Below, piece by piece: positions 1-9,796 of a stretch of DNA of 64,000 nucleotides (position 1 is the stretch's first letter; every line of letters starts with the position of its first letter). A program made the position numbers and the translations under genes. The notes beneath the pieces are model-generated. The model saw nothing but the letters and a program-made list of their open reading frames with translations, was not told the DNA's origin and made no database searches. The stretch is from Pseudogymnoascus destructans (taxonomy: Eukaryota > Ascomycota > Leotiomycetes > Thelebolales > Thelebolaceae): contig NW_020167523.1 in assembly GCF_001641265.1 (NCBI RefSeq), positions 248,001-312,000 of the forward strand, read 5' to 3'.

Positions 1-2
1 AA

Positions 3-158
3 GAGCTCGCGGGGAGAGAGCTGCAGGAGGAGACGGAGTACGGGCGGTGGCTGGAGCAAAAGCATCCCAAGTTGGTGTGTGGGCAGGAGATGACGAATGC
101 AATGGCGGTTTTCGAATTGGTGTTGAGATGGAGGGCTGAGAAGGGGGTTGGGAGGTAA
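3..158 (+). CDS. 3' end of an unidentified protein-coding gene (partial)
   Basis: An open frame enters from the left edge and runs 51 codons to TAA. The peptide is charged and probably helical (starts ELAGRELQEETEYGRW, ends RWRAEKGVGR) with many E, R and K residues. The frame has no stop, whereas the two other forward frames are less protein-like. I do not recognise the protein. It is the only host-like sequence before the transposon block that begins at 447. It could also be a chance open frame in GC-rich DNA, because no start or splice site is visible. The 288 bases that follow hold no gene. Confidence 0.35.
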   Translation, partial: ELAGRELQEETEYGRWLEQKHPKLVCGQEMTNAMAVFELVLRWRAEKGVGR

Positions 159-446
159 GGGGTGACTGGGGGGGATGTAGGGGGAATGACAGTGCGAGTA
201 ATCAAAATCGCATGCTCCAAAAGGTGACTGCGCACAAGCGACAACGTTTGGGCTACCCAATGTGTTGTCTTGGGGGTAACCGCATCGGAACGAAGGGGGA
301 TGCGGGTTAGGGAGTCTGGAATGTAGGCTGCCGACTGCGCGAAGTAGGCGAAACTCTCATTGGTTGATAGTTGGGTCAGAAGGCAAGGGGAATTTGAATG
401 CGAGCATTCATATCCGAATACTCGAGAACAGTATTGAATACGAATA

Positions 447-2262
447 ACGTGCATGTATAACGAAAGTGCCAAAGAAGCGAAAGTGCCAAAATCATGCGGT
501 GACCAACCCCCCCAACTAAATGTTAAATTCCTCCACAACAAAACATGCGCCATAAAAATGATGAAAGCAAATTAGTGCTAGCTATCCAAGCTATGCAAAG
601 CGACCCAAATTTGCGCCTTCGAGTTGCAGCTAGGATCTATTCCGTAGACCACCGCAAGCTACGTCACCGTTTACAAGGCATACCTTCACGACGCGATATC
701 CAAGCCAACTTACGGAAATTAAGTAACCTAGAGGAATCAGTTCTTGTTCAGTATATACTTGACTTAGCTGCTAAAGGGTTCCCTCCTCAGTTGTCTATTG
801 TTGAAGATATGGCAAATCGACTACTTGCAACACGCGACGCGTCACGCGTCGGGTCACGTTGGGCTTCATACTTTGTTAAGCGCCATGTAGAGCTCCGGAC
901 ACGCTTCCAGCGAAAATACGACTACCAGAGGGCTAAGTGCGAAGATCCAGAAGTCATTCGTGGCTGGTTTGAGCTTGTATGGAACACAATTCTAAAGTAT
1001 GGCATCAACAATGCAGATATCTACAACTTTGATGAGACTGGGTTTATGATGGGCGTCATCTCAAGCGCAACAGTAGTAACCAATCCATACCTCTCTCGTT
1101 TGTAGTCCAACACTTTCTCAAGGTTGGGCAGTGCCGCCATTTGTCATTGTGGCAGGTAAAAACCACCTTGCATCTTGGTATGAGAATAGCGGATTTCCAG
1201 CAGATTGGGTAATCGCTGTTATTGCAAATGGATGGACTACAAACATGAGAGGTATGGATTGGATTCAGCATTTTGAGAAGCAGACAAAGCCCCGGAGTGT
1301 TGGTGGTTATCGCTTGTTAGTCCTTGATGGTCATGAGAGCCACCACTCAGACAAGTTTGAGGAGTACTGCAAAGAACATAACATTATTACGCTTTGTATG
1401 CCTGCTCACTCTTCCCATATACTCCAACCACTTGATGTTGGCTGTTTTGGCTCATTAAAGAGAGCTTACGGTCGGCAAATTGAAGATATGATGCGGGCTC
1501 ATATTATTCACATTACTAAGGATGACTTCTTTCCTGCCTTCCACGCTGCATTTAACATTGCAATGACAGAAAGCAATATTCAGGGAGGGTTCTGAGGTGC
1601 TGGGCTTCTTCCATTTAGCCCTGAGAGTGTAATATCTACACTTGACCTTAGGTTTAAGACGCCAACACCTCCAACCTCTCGCCCAAACACTGCTCAACCA
1701 TGGGTTTCTCAGACACCAAATAACCCAACTGAAGCTGTATCACAGTCTACTTTCATTAAAAACCGAATTGCGCATCATCAAAATAGCTCTCCAACCTCAA
1801 TCTATGCAGCTGTTGACCAGTTTACAAAGGGTGCATCGCAAATAATGCATCAATTAGCATTGTTAAAAGCAGAGAACCAAAACCTGCAACAGGCAAATGA
1901 AGTGCTAAGCAAGCGCCGGAGAGCTAAAAAAACACAACTACAGCAAGGAGGATCACTTAGTCAACAGGTAGCACAGGAGCTACAGGACGAGAGGGACGTT
2001 GTGCAGCAAGTAGAGCAAGAAATAAGGGCAAGTAGTGGTCGGAAGCCAAGGGAAGAAACCCATGCACGTCGCTGTGGCAAGTGTGGTGAGACTGGACACA
2101 ATGCGCGCACTTGTCAGATTGTAATAGACAGGTCTGAGGAAGAGGACTCTGAGTAGTTTTAATTAATTTATATTGTTGTGGTGGATTTATCGCAATTCTT
2201 ATGGGGTAGTCACGATATTTTGGCACTTTCGCTTGTTTGGCACTTTCGTTATACATGCACGT
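447..2262 (+). mobile_element. pogo/Fot1-type DNA transposon, copy 1 (both ends present)
   Basis: The ends are inverted repeats that begin ACGTGCATGTATAACG and are flanked by TA on both sides (445-446 and 2263-2264), the usual Tc1/mariner-pogo target duplication. Each inverted repeat (about 447-491 and 2218-2262) holds two direct copies of GCGAAAGTGCCAAA-like motifs, presumably transposase sites. The inner region encodes a decayed transposase (545-2156). The element is about 1.8 kb, a usual Fot1/pogo size. Confidence 0.85.
545..2156 (+). pseudogene. pogo-type transposase, inactivated (copy 1)
   Basis: The N-terminus (from 545) has the Psq-type HTH and CENP-B-like region seen in pogo transposases, then NFDETGF holding the first catalytic Asp. 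The coding sequence breaks near 1080, where about 80 bases expected from copy 2 are replaced by about 35 unrelated bases. It resumes at about 1113 with the second Asp (LDGHESH) and third Asp (LQPLDVG), spaced DD35D. A TGA at 1593-1595 interrupts GGF/GAGLLPF in frame, probably a former CGA. The frame then continues to 2156 through a basic helical segment and a CCHC zinc knuckle (CGKCGETGHNARTC). Without both lesions it would encode a transposase of roughly 550 residues. Confidence 0.85.
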
Positions 2263-2286
2263 TATCCGTCTGCGGCATTATGAATA

Positions 2287-3288
2287 ACGTGCATGTATAA
2301 CGAAAGTGCCTGTGTTCTTTGCAGTACTCCTCAAACTTGTCTGAGTGGTGGCTCTCATGACCATATAGGACTAACAAGCGATAACCACCAACACTCCGGG
2401 GCTTTGTGTGCTTCTCAAAATGCTGAATCCAATCCATACCTCTCTCGTTTGTAGTCCAGCCATTTGCAGTAACAGCGATTACCCAATCGCTTGAAAATCC
2501 ACTATTCTCATACCAAGATGTAAGGTGGTTTTTGCCTGCAACAATGATAAATGGTGGTACTGCCCAACCTTGAGAACTAACGCCTTGGATTACTGTAACC
2601 CATTCCCGATTACCAGGCTGTACCTTCTTTGCTTTTGCCCGCCCGTCTGAGCTTGTTACAACCATAGCAGTTGAGATAACGCCCATCATAAACCCAGTCT
2701 CATCAAAGTTGTAGATATCTGCTTCATCGATACCATATTTCGCAATTGTGTTACGCACAAGCTCAAACCAGCCATTAATAACTTCTGGATCTTCGCACTT
2801 AGCCCTCTGGTAGTCGTATTTGCGCTGAAAGCGTGTCTGGAGCTCTACACGCCGCTTAACAAAGTTTGAAGCCCAACGTGACCCGACGCGTGGCGCGTCG
2901 CGTGTTGCAAGTAGTCGATTTGCCATATCTTCAACAATAGACAACTGAGGAGGGAACCCTTTAGCAGCTAAGTCAAGTATATACTGAACAAGAACTGATT
3001 CCTCTAGGTTACTTAATATCCGTAAGTTGGCTTGGATATCGCGTCGTGAAGGTACACCTTGTAAACGGTGACGTAGCTTGCGGTGGTCTACGGAATAGAT
3101 CCTAGCTGCAACTCGAAGGCGCAAATTAGGGTCGCTTTGCATAGCTTGGATAGCTAGCACTAATTTGCTTTCATCATTTTTATGGCACATGTTTTGTTGT
3201 GGAGGAATTTAACATTTAGTTGGGGGGGTTGGTCACCGCATGATTTTGGCACTTTCGCTTCTTTGGCACTTTCGTTATACATGCACGT
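2287..3288 (-). mobile_element. internally deleted pogo element, copy 2 (non-autonomous)
   Basis: It belongs to the same family as copy 1, lies in inverted orientation and is separated from it by only 24 bases. It is flanked by TA (2285-2286 and 3289-3290). The right end keeps the full doubled-motif inverted repeat. The left end keeps only the first 24 bases (2287-2310), which are fused directly to internal transposase sequence. The 3' third of the gene and most of one terminal repeat are therefore deleted. Confidence 0.8.
2311..3190 (-). pseudogene. pogo-type transposase, 3'-truncated (copy 2)
   Basis: The frame starts at 3190 and stays open through the HTH/CENP-B region, NFDETGF and the second catalytic motif (LYGHESHH, with Y where copy 1 has D). 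It is cut within KEEYCKEH, just before the segment carrying the third Asp. Translation then runs into the terminal repeat and stops near 2249. Copy 2 keeps the roughly 80-base segment lost from copy 1, so it serves as the reference for that lesion. The D-to-Y change and loss of the third Asp make an active enzyme impossible. Confidence 0.8.
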
Positions 3289-3382
3289 TATATAATAAGG
3301 AATAATTCCAGTTCCGTTAGAATCCTACCAACTTCACCTGTACTCCCCATCATACTCAACAACAGGAATTCCTTTTTAAATA

Positions 3383-5220
3383 ACGTAACGTATGGGGTAG
3401 TCGGACAAAAAGTTTATTCTACTCTAGTTGACCGAGTCCTACGTGCCACACACTCCTCCAATTCCAATTCTGGGTCGCTTGAATCGTTCTCTACCTCTTC
3501 CTCTTCAACTTCCTTGTCTACTTCTTCAATTGGCCATTTGCGTGGCCTTCCACGTGGTCTTTTCTCGGTTGACTTCAACTCTGCCTCCCGGACAATTTTC
3601 AACACTTCCTCGGTACTGAATACAAATTCGCCTTGCAACTTAATTCTCTTGCCCGTAGTTCTTTTCTTTCGTGTCTCAAGTATCTCTTTGTACTCTTTTA
3701 CCTCCTTCCGAAGGATGCTGAGTTCAGCATTCTGACTTTCAACCAGCCTAGTCATTCTCTTGGCATAGCGTCGAGTTGGTGAAGCAGGAGAGTCACAAGT
3801 TGCCATACTTGAATTAAATACTAAATTTGCATGCCTTAGTTCAGTTCCATCTGGAGGAGAACTTCGGAGTATTGAGAGATCCAGAGTAGTGATATTGGTT
3901 GAGTTTTGAGGAGTGCGAGGTGGTTCGGTTGGTGGAAGTGGAAGGTTAGCCAGAACTCTTTCTGGGAGAAAGGGTATTAAACCTGCTGCCCTCCACCCAC
4001 TTCTAATGTTTTGAGGTATAAGACCCTTGTCTCGAATACACCGGAAGATTTCAACCCAGTGGGAGCGCTGGATTCGCTTTATTCCTGCTCGAGTATACCG
4101 ATCTACTTCCTGAGCATGAAATCGCGTAAGAGGTCCATACACCCCAACATCAAGTGGTTGGAGTAGATGAGAGCAATGAGGCGGTAGAATAAGAAGGTCG
4201 ATGTCATTCTCAATGCACAGTGCAATCATATCGCCAGTAATGTGACTAGAATGGCCATCCATAATCAACATTCGCGGGTGATTTCCAGACTTTTTGCGTG
4301 ACTCAGGCTCAAATACCTTCCGCAACCACTCAAATCCATGACTGTTTGAAGTCCAGCCACTATTACTTGTTGAGAAGTGCCAGTTTGTAGGGGTGTGCTT
4401 TGGAATCCAACTTGAATTGGTATTCTTAGCCTTGAATATAATCATAGGTGGTAAAGCACCACCGTCTGCATCAATGCATTCAAGTACAGTTATCCACTCC
4501 TGCTTCCCAGCTGTGACCTTCCTATTGGATTTCAAGGTAGAATCAACAATTATTCGTGTGGATTGAGTCTCTCCAACTGCAAAACCTGTTCTCATCCATA
4601 TTATAGATGTTGCATGGCTTGTACTTTCGCTCTTCAATTCGTTCTTTAAACGCGTCAAACCAAGCTGAAATCTTTATAGGAGTGGCTTCTTTATGTCGTG
4701 CAGACTCTAGTTGTCTTGAGTAGACCCCTTTAAAGTTTGGATGTCGTTTTAAGAATCTATAGATCCATTCATGGCCTATGGGGGTAGGATTGGTCCGAAG
4801 AGTGGTTTGAGAAGACGTGATTTGGACGCGTCGTACGCGAATTTCTTCAGCCATTTCCTTGATCAACATAGGAGTTGCAGGAAAACCCGTGGCAGTGAGA
4901 CGTGTAATCCATCGTGCTAGTGTATTTTCTTCTGCATTTGAGAGAGCTTGTTCAATTTCGTGAGCTACAGCACGCGTTTTCTTCCCAGACATCCTATCAG
5001 CAAGAGTTGACTTAGGAACTTCGAAGTGGTCTGCAGCAAGTCTAATTGATTTGAATTCCTTCAATTGGAGCGCAATGACAGCCTTTTGGATGTTGTCTTC
5101 AATCTGAGCATGACTGTATGGTTGTGGGATGTTTATGGTGGAAGGTATGAAGGTTCTGAGTTGGTAGTCGGGCATTTTTGTCCGACTACCCCATATGTCC
5201 GACTACCCCATACGTTACGT
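3383..5220 (-). mobile_element. pogo/Fot1-type DNA transposon, second family, near-intact
   Basis: Perfect 25-bp inverted repeats (3383-3407 and 5196-5220, starting ACGTAACGTATGGGGTAGTC) are flanked by TA at 3381-3382 and 5221-5222. The right end has a second direct copy of the GTCCGACTACCCCAT motif immediately inside (5179-5194). The element is 1,838 bp and almost filled by one transposase gene on the minus strand. Confidence 0.88.
3414..5175 (-). pseudogene. pogo/Fot1-type transposase with one frameshift
   Basis: The N-terminal part (5175 to about 4590) has an HTH/CENP-B-type DNA-binding region and ends in NIYNMDE. The rest (about 4600 to 3414) continues in another frame from GFAVGETQSTR, with the second and third catalytic Asp in MDGHSSH and LLQPLDVG (DD35D). 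The break is a single extra A inside the codons for the DETGF motif, reading GAGAACAGG where GAGACAGG is expected. The C-terminus has a coiled-coil-like basic stretch and an acidic tail (EEVDKEVEEEEVEND). Apart from that one base the gene looks complete, at about 585 residues. It is probably recently inactivated, unless the insertion is a sequencing error. Confidence 0.85.
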
Positions 5221-5303
5221 TAACCCTAACCCCAGCAACGACAAATCCGGCAAGTTTGTCACACAAGGCTACAACTCATCCCAAGGAAGACTATAGAGGC
5301 AAC

Positions 5304-5471
5304 ATGAGTAATATGACAATGGAGGCTATGAAGAAGTTGGGTTGTGTTGGTGCGACAGGGCGAGAACCAAGAGTCCTTCAGAAGGAGGCTCGGTGGATGA
5401 TTCGGGAGGGGTTGTTCTTATTGGTGGAGGTGGGAGCAGGTAAGCAAGCGAGCAAGAACCGGATGGATTAG
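5304..5471 (+). pseudogene. short fragment with a Walker A-like end, possibly helicase-derived
   Basis: A 55-codon frame (MSNMTMEAMKKLG ... REPRVLQKEARWM ... LVEVGAGKQ) resembles the start of RecQ-type helicases carried by some fungal mobile elements, where an 'R..Q..A...I..G' stretch precedes the P-loop. The P-loop here (VGAGKQ) lacks the usual Ser/Thr after Lys, and the frame stops 10 codons later. The assignment rests on a weak pattern. It may be a chance frame. Confidence 0.2.
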
Positions 5472-6466
5472 GATGAAGATGAGTAACAGTTGTTGAAAGG
5501 TTAGAGGGTTGTTAGGCTGGAGGCGATAGCATACCTCGCGAGGCGTGTAATGGGGTATGCGGGGGAAAATATATGATGCCCTCGCACCAGGGCGCCATGG
5601 CGCTTTGCGAGGCGCCTAGGACGGTAAGCGGGGAAATTTTAGAATATATAAGGCGGAGACATGGCTGACCTACTGAGCAGGCAAGTTACGTTTATAATAT
5701 CGCAAGCATTAATAAGGGTCGAAATAAATCGTACGACACTAGGTATCGAAGTGTGGGATTACAAAGGGTGAATTGAGAGTTGCTCGTGGAGTGTCGCAAG
5801 GTAAGTTGGTTGATTTTCATTGGCGGGACCAATAGGGCAGGGATATTTTGGGCTGCACTTTCTACAGAGCACTTTCTACAGAGCACTTTCTACAGAGCAC
5901 TTTTTGTAGCGTGTGGGAAGGGTATATAACGCGCAGGAATTTCGATTTGGTTTGAATAGATGATAGATAACTCCACGACAGTTGATGCTTAGACTAATAA
6001 CTGTCATGTTAGAACTTTAAGAGCTGGACAGAATAGCACTTCGACAGAGCAGCTGTACTTATTACGACAGTACGAATTACGAGAGCAAAGCTATGCATAC
6101 CACGGCAATACAAAGATGGCAGGCCCAAAATAGCGGAATGGGTTGGGGGTGGGTTACAGGGGTTGGGGTTGGAGGATCTATGGATTATGTGGAAGGCGGG
6201 GTTCTTAGAAATGTTAAGCAGGTTGTCAGGTAAGTGCAGAAACGGGTAGAAGTCGTGAATATGGCTGATGGTATATTAGGCACAGGGTCAGGAAACAGTG
6301 GGTGGGTTGATGGGATAACCGGATGATCCCTTGGATGGGATAATCGGATGGTCCCTTGGATCCACACTTGGCATACCAGACGTGGGTTCATGGGATGATC
6401 GGATGGTTTGATGGACCGGTATGCCACACAAGGCATGCCACGCATGGCATTTTGAAGGTTTATATA
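5472..6466. other. gene-free spacer with short tandem repeats
   Basis: No coding region is recognisable here. At 5855-5907 a 14-bp unit (GCACTTTCTACAGA) is repeated about 3.7 times. At about 6308-6420 a GGGATGATCGGATGGTCCCTTGGAT-like unit occurs three times with changes. The rest is low-information sequence between two pogo elements. Confidence 0.6.
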
Positions 6467-7390
6467 ACGTACATGTATAACGAGTCGGCCACCCAAGCGA
6501 GTCGGCCACTTTCCACTGACCACCTATATATTATATAAATCAATTCAACTACAACGCCTTAAATCAATTAAAACTACTCAGAATCGCCATCTTCAGACAT
6601 CTCCCAAACTACCTGACAAGTTCGCGAATTATGACCAGTTTGGCTGCAGTTGCCACAATGCCGAGTACGTAGCTGAGCCCGCTCTGTGGAACTACCCTCC
6701 CTACATGTATTTTCTCTCCTAGCATCAACTATACCCTTTTCTAGCCATATCGCATTAGCTTCAGGTGCTGAAAGCGAACCTCCAAGCTGTAGGCGGCTCT
6801 TTTTAGCCCTCCGGCGTTTGCTTAGTAACTCATTTGCTGTACAAAGCTCCTGGTTCTCAGCTTCAAGAAGGACTAGTCTGTGTGCTAGCATTGAGATACC
6901 TTTAGCCTGGGCGTCAACTACGTTATATAAATGGGTTGGAGAGCTACCCTGATGCCTAGCAATCCTAGATTTCAAGGTAGTAGAGCTTTGTACAGCCTCA
7001 ATTGCTGTAGTTGGCGTTTTTAGACCCCAGGAGGTAGCGGTTCCTGGCCGAGAGTTTGACGGTGTAGGCGTTCTAGGCTTAAAATCCAGCTGAGAAATTA
7101 CTGTTTCAGGGTCGTATGGAACAAGGCCAGTTGCTCGGAAGCCAGCTCGTACATTCTCTTCTCCCATTGAAGCAAAAAAGGCCTGCTGGAAGGCAGGAAA
7201 GAAGTCGTCTTTAGTAATGTGAGTTATATGCCTCCGCATCATCTGCTCAATTGCCTTGCTATACGAAGCTTTTAAAGGGCTAAAACAGCCTACATCAAGA
7301 GGCTGGAGGATATGCGATGAATGGGGAGGCATGCAAAGCGGTATAATATTGTTAAGCTTGCAGAAATCGTCGAATTCAGTATCTGTAAAA
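6467..7390 (-). mobile_element. pogo-type element, third family, truncated (one end only)
   Basis: The left end begins ACGTACATGTATAACG after a TA (6465-6466) and contains two direct copies of CGAGTCGGCCAC, the same layout as the first family. The minus-strand transposase C-terminus follows. The other terminal repeat and the N-terminal half are missing, and similarity ends near 7390. Confidence 0.7.
6574..7390 (-). pseudogene. pogo-type transposase, C-terminal half only
   Basis: The frame keeps the third catalytic motif (HSSHILQPLDVG), the downstream GFRATGLVPYDP segment, a basic leucine-containing stretch (LLSKRRRAKKSRLQLGG) and a C-terminal CCHC knuckle (CGNCSQTGHNSRTC). It is clearly related to the copy 1 protein but diverged. 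It lacks the DNA-binding domain and the first two catalytic Asp residues. Upstream of about 7390 the open frame continues with unrelated residues, so the junction is a deletion or rearrangement breakpoint. Confidence 0.8.
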
Positions 7391-8246
7391 TTTTGCTGTG
7401 GTAATCTGTGAGCGGAGCTCGCGTATTTGAAATGTCCGGAGGTTTTTGTATCCCAAAACTCTGCTGTAAAATTTAACTTAGTGATGATCCTGAGTTTTGA
7501 GTGACTCAATAACTTATACCGTTTCATTTGTTTCTCGCAGCAGATAGATAACGCTGCTATTGACCATTGGTTTCCATTATATCATGTAAGATCAAGTTAG
7601 TCTATAACATACATGGAGCAGAAGGCATAAAAACCCTGCGTGACATGACTGGGAGGCTGGATATTATGAAAGCGCAAGGGCTGCAAAGTGAGCTTTTACG
7701 AGAGAAGATAACGAAGCTTGGAAAAGAAAGTGTGACAGCTATAAATATAGAAAGCACTAACTATGCTAATGAAACCTAAGCCACCGCTCATAATTATCAC
7801 AAAAACCGAAAAGAGGTTCTAATAGTAGTCATTCTGGGCAGTTGACCGTCGTTGTCTTGGGGTATGTTTGATGTCGGCTTTTTTGACATATTGCCTCGGG
7901 TGTGTATCGGTACCGATACGAAAGAGCTTGACTTCCGGTAGCTCGTAGCTATCAACGCTCTTGTCCACAATTTCCTCTGTGCTATGAGGGGGTTCTTAAG
8001 GATCTCGTATCCTATTTGGCGCCAATGCGTCGGCGACTTTACCAGCTTGTTCTGAAGAATCAAACCCTGATCCACTGGCTGTCCGTGAGATCTCTGGAAT
8101 CACGGCTATTTGAAGTCGTCAGGTCTCTCCTCTGAAACATCACCGAGTCGCAGTCTATGGTGTAACGGTAGTTCTCCTGAGTCGTTCCGGTGTGGGATAT
8201 TATTTAAGTACGGCCGTCCCCGGCAGGCGTGATCTTTTTTGTATAA
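7391..8246. other. no recognisable gene
   Basis: The only open frames are short (70 codons at 7567-7779 on the plus strand, 92 codons at 7797-8075 on the minus strand). I do not recognise either product. I see no terminal repeats. This is probably decayed mobile-element DNA. Confidence 0.4.
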
Positions 8247-8503
8247 TGTAAGGACACAGGGCACCCAGCTCACAGTAATAGCATATGAGAGTGCGAGTCG
8301 GAGGCTAAACGGATGCTATCCTATAGGTCTACTACGAAGGATACAAAAAAGATGATGGGGAACCCCGTCAGTCGATTTTCTCAAGTATCCGAAACCCATC
8401 CGACTCAGTTCCGACTCGGTTAGGCCACCCAAATAATCACACGTGACCCCGCGGCTACCCGGAGTCTACTCCCTAGAATGAGAGATGAGAAGGCATCCTT
8501 ACA
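8247..8503. repeat. LTR of the TGTAAGGA family
   Basis: The block starts TGTAAGGACACAGGG and ends GGCATCCTTACA, so it has TG..CA ends and an 8-bp terminal inverted repeat. Related copies lie at 37735-37984 (reverse), 48062-48374 and, as a 3' part, 48658-48764. No matching target duplication is seen here, so it may be one end of a decayed element. Confidence 0.65.
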
Positions 8504-9225
8504 CCTTCATAGGGTCTCCCTCTAATGAACTCGTTAAGCTCTCAGGCGGATTCGCCCTTGTATATCTTAGGTTCCTTGACCCTTCCTATTAGTCTTTAGG
8601 TTGGTGCGACCTCCATTGATACAATAGAAGCAGTCTCTGTTTCCTCTTCTCTTTAGGGTCCTTCCTATTCATCTTTGATATCTTAGTGTCGCCTTTTCTG
8701 ACGGCTTTCTTCCTAAATCAGGGCTTTCTTCTTCGCAAAGACCCATACTGCCTTAGGGTAGGCGTCATAGTCGTTACCGTGTGTTCTTCGGAAGAGCTCT
8801 AGGGCTTCCTATATGGTAGAAGGTGTGATCAAGCAGTGTGGGGTTAAAGGTGAAGTTAGAGAGAAGCTTGGTAGGAAGTAGAAAGTAGGAGTTAGGCGCG
8901 GCACCTATAACAAAGGGGGGTGGCCGCGGCAACTAACAACAAGTAGGGTCATGGGACCAGCCACTAAGCACGATCTTCAATACCCCACCACCTAGGCCTA
9001 ACAAATAGTCTGAATAAAAACAGAAGGGCAATCAAGCCCTATTAATGAGCCTTGGAATTGAGGGCAATTCCACTAAGGGGGGAGGTAATTGTAAGGGAGG
9101 CCATCATGTGCCACCACCCAAGGCCCCTATTAGCAGGGCCTATAGGGCTTGGTAAACTAGGGCATAGGGCGCCTAGATAAAAGGGACTAGAGGCCTCGGA
9201 AGAAGGACTCTAGTCAATAGTCGCC
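8504..9225. other. no recognisable gene
   Basis: There are no open frames of useful length and no clear repeats. It lies between the TGTAAGGA-type LTR and gypsy-A and may be internal sequence of the older element. Confidence 0.35.
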
Positions 9226-9700
9226 TGTAACGCTGACTTCTAAACGATAGAAGACACAGAGGTTCTCTTGCGTAAAGGTTTACTTATCAGAGGAGGCAGG
9301 GGATCAGACACAAAGGCTTCAAGTAACACGTTACTAGTATATAACAAATACTGTATTGAGTTGAGCACGAAGCTCCTATCTAAGGAAATACTATCTACTT
9401 ATATAGTGGCGTCGTGCCTAGTGGACTCTTGGGAACTCACTTGAGTCCTCGGAGTCCTGGACTCTTAGGACTCTTCTCATCATCCTGCGAGTCCATCACG
9501 TGCCTAGTGGACTCCTGGGAACTCACTCGAGTCCTCGGAGTCCTGGACTCTTAGGACTCTTCTCATCATCCTGCGAGTCCGTCACGTGATACTTTCGGAA
9601 CTACTATTCCCCGCTGCCCCTCCAGGTACCAGGGCCGGTCTCATGCGACCTCCCTCCTTCCTGTCCTGTAGTTGGCCAGCCTTCTTGTTCCGTCGTAACA
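9226..9700 (-). repeat. gypsy-A 3' LTR
   Basis: It is 475 bp. On the element's sense strand it starts TGTTACGACGG and ends CAGCGTTACA. It contains an 86-bp tandem duplication (about 9417-9588) whose units begin CCTAGTGGACTC and end near TCACGTG. A TATATA stretch near 9400 on the plus strand could serve an antisense promoter, though that is only a suggestion. Confidence 0.9.
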
Positions 9701-9717
9701 CTCGCTCCCTTCCCCTG
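9701..9717 (-). other. gypsy-A polypurine tract
   Basis: On the sense strand the bases next to the 3' LTR read AGGGGAAGGGAGCGAG. This is the expected position and composition for plus-strand DNA priming. Confidence 0.6.
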
Positions 9718-9796
9718 GGCATTCGTCTCGAATCCTATAAGTACGTCCATGTCCCCGGGACTCTGCTGCTCCTCAGCGAGTCCTTCAACATGCAAC

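Noticed and set aside
5220..5236. TTAACCCTAACCCC next to the second-family pogo element, resembling telomere repeats
   Set aside because: Only two imperfect units, and normal sequence continues on both sides. It is not a telomere or an interstitial array.
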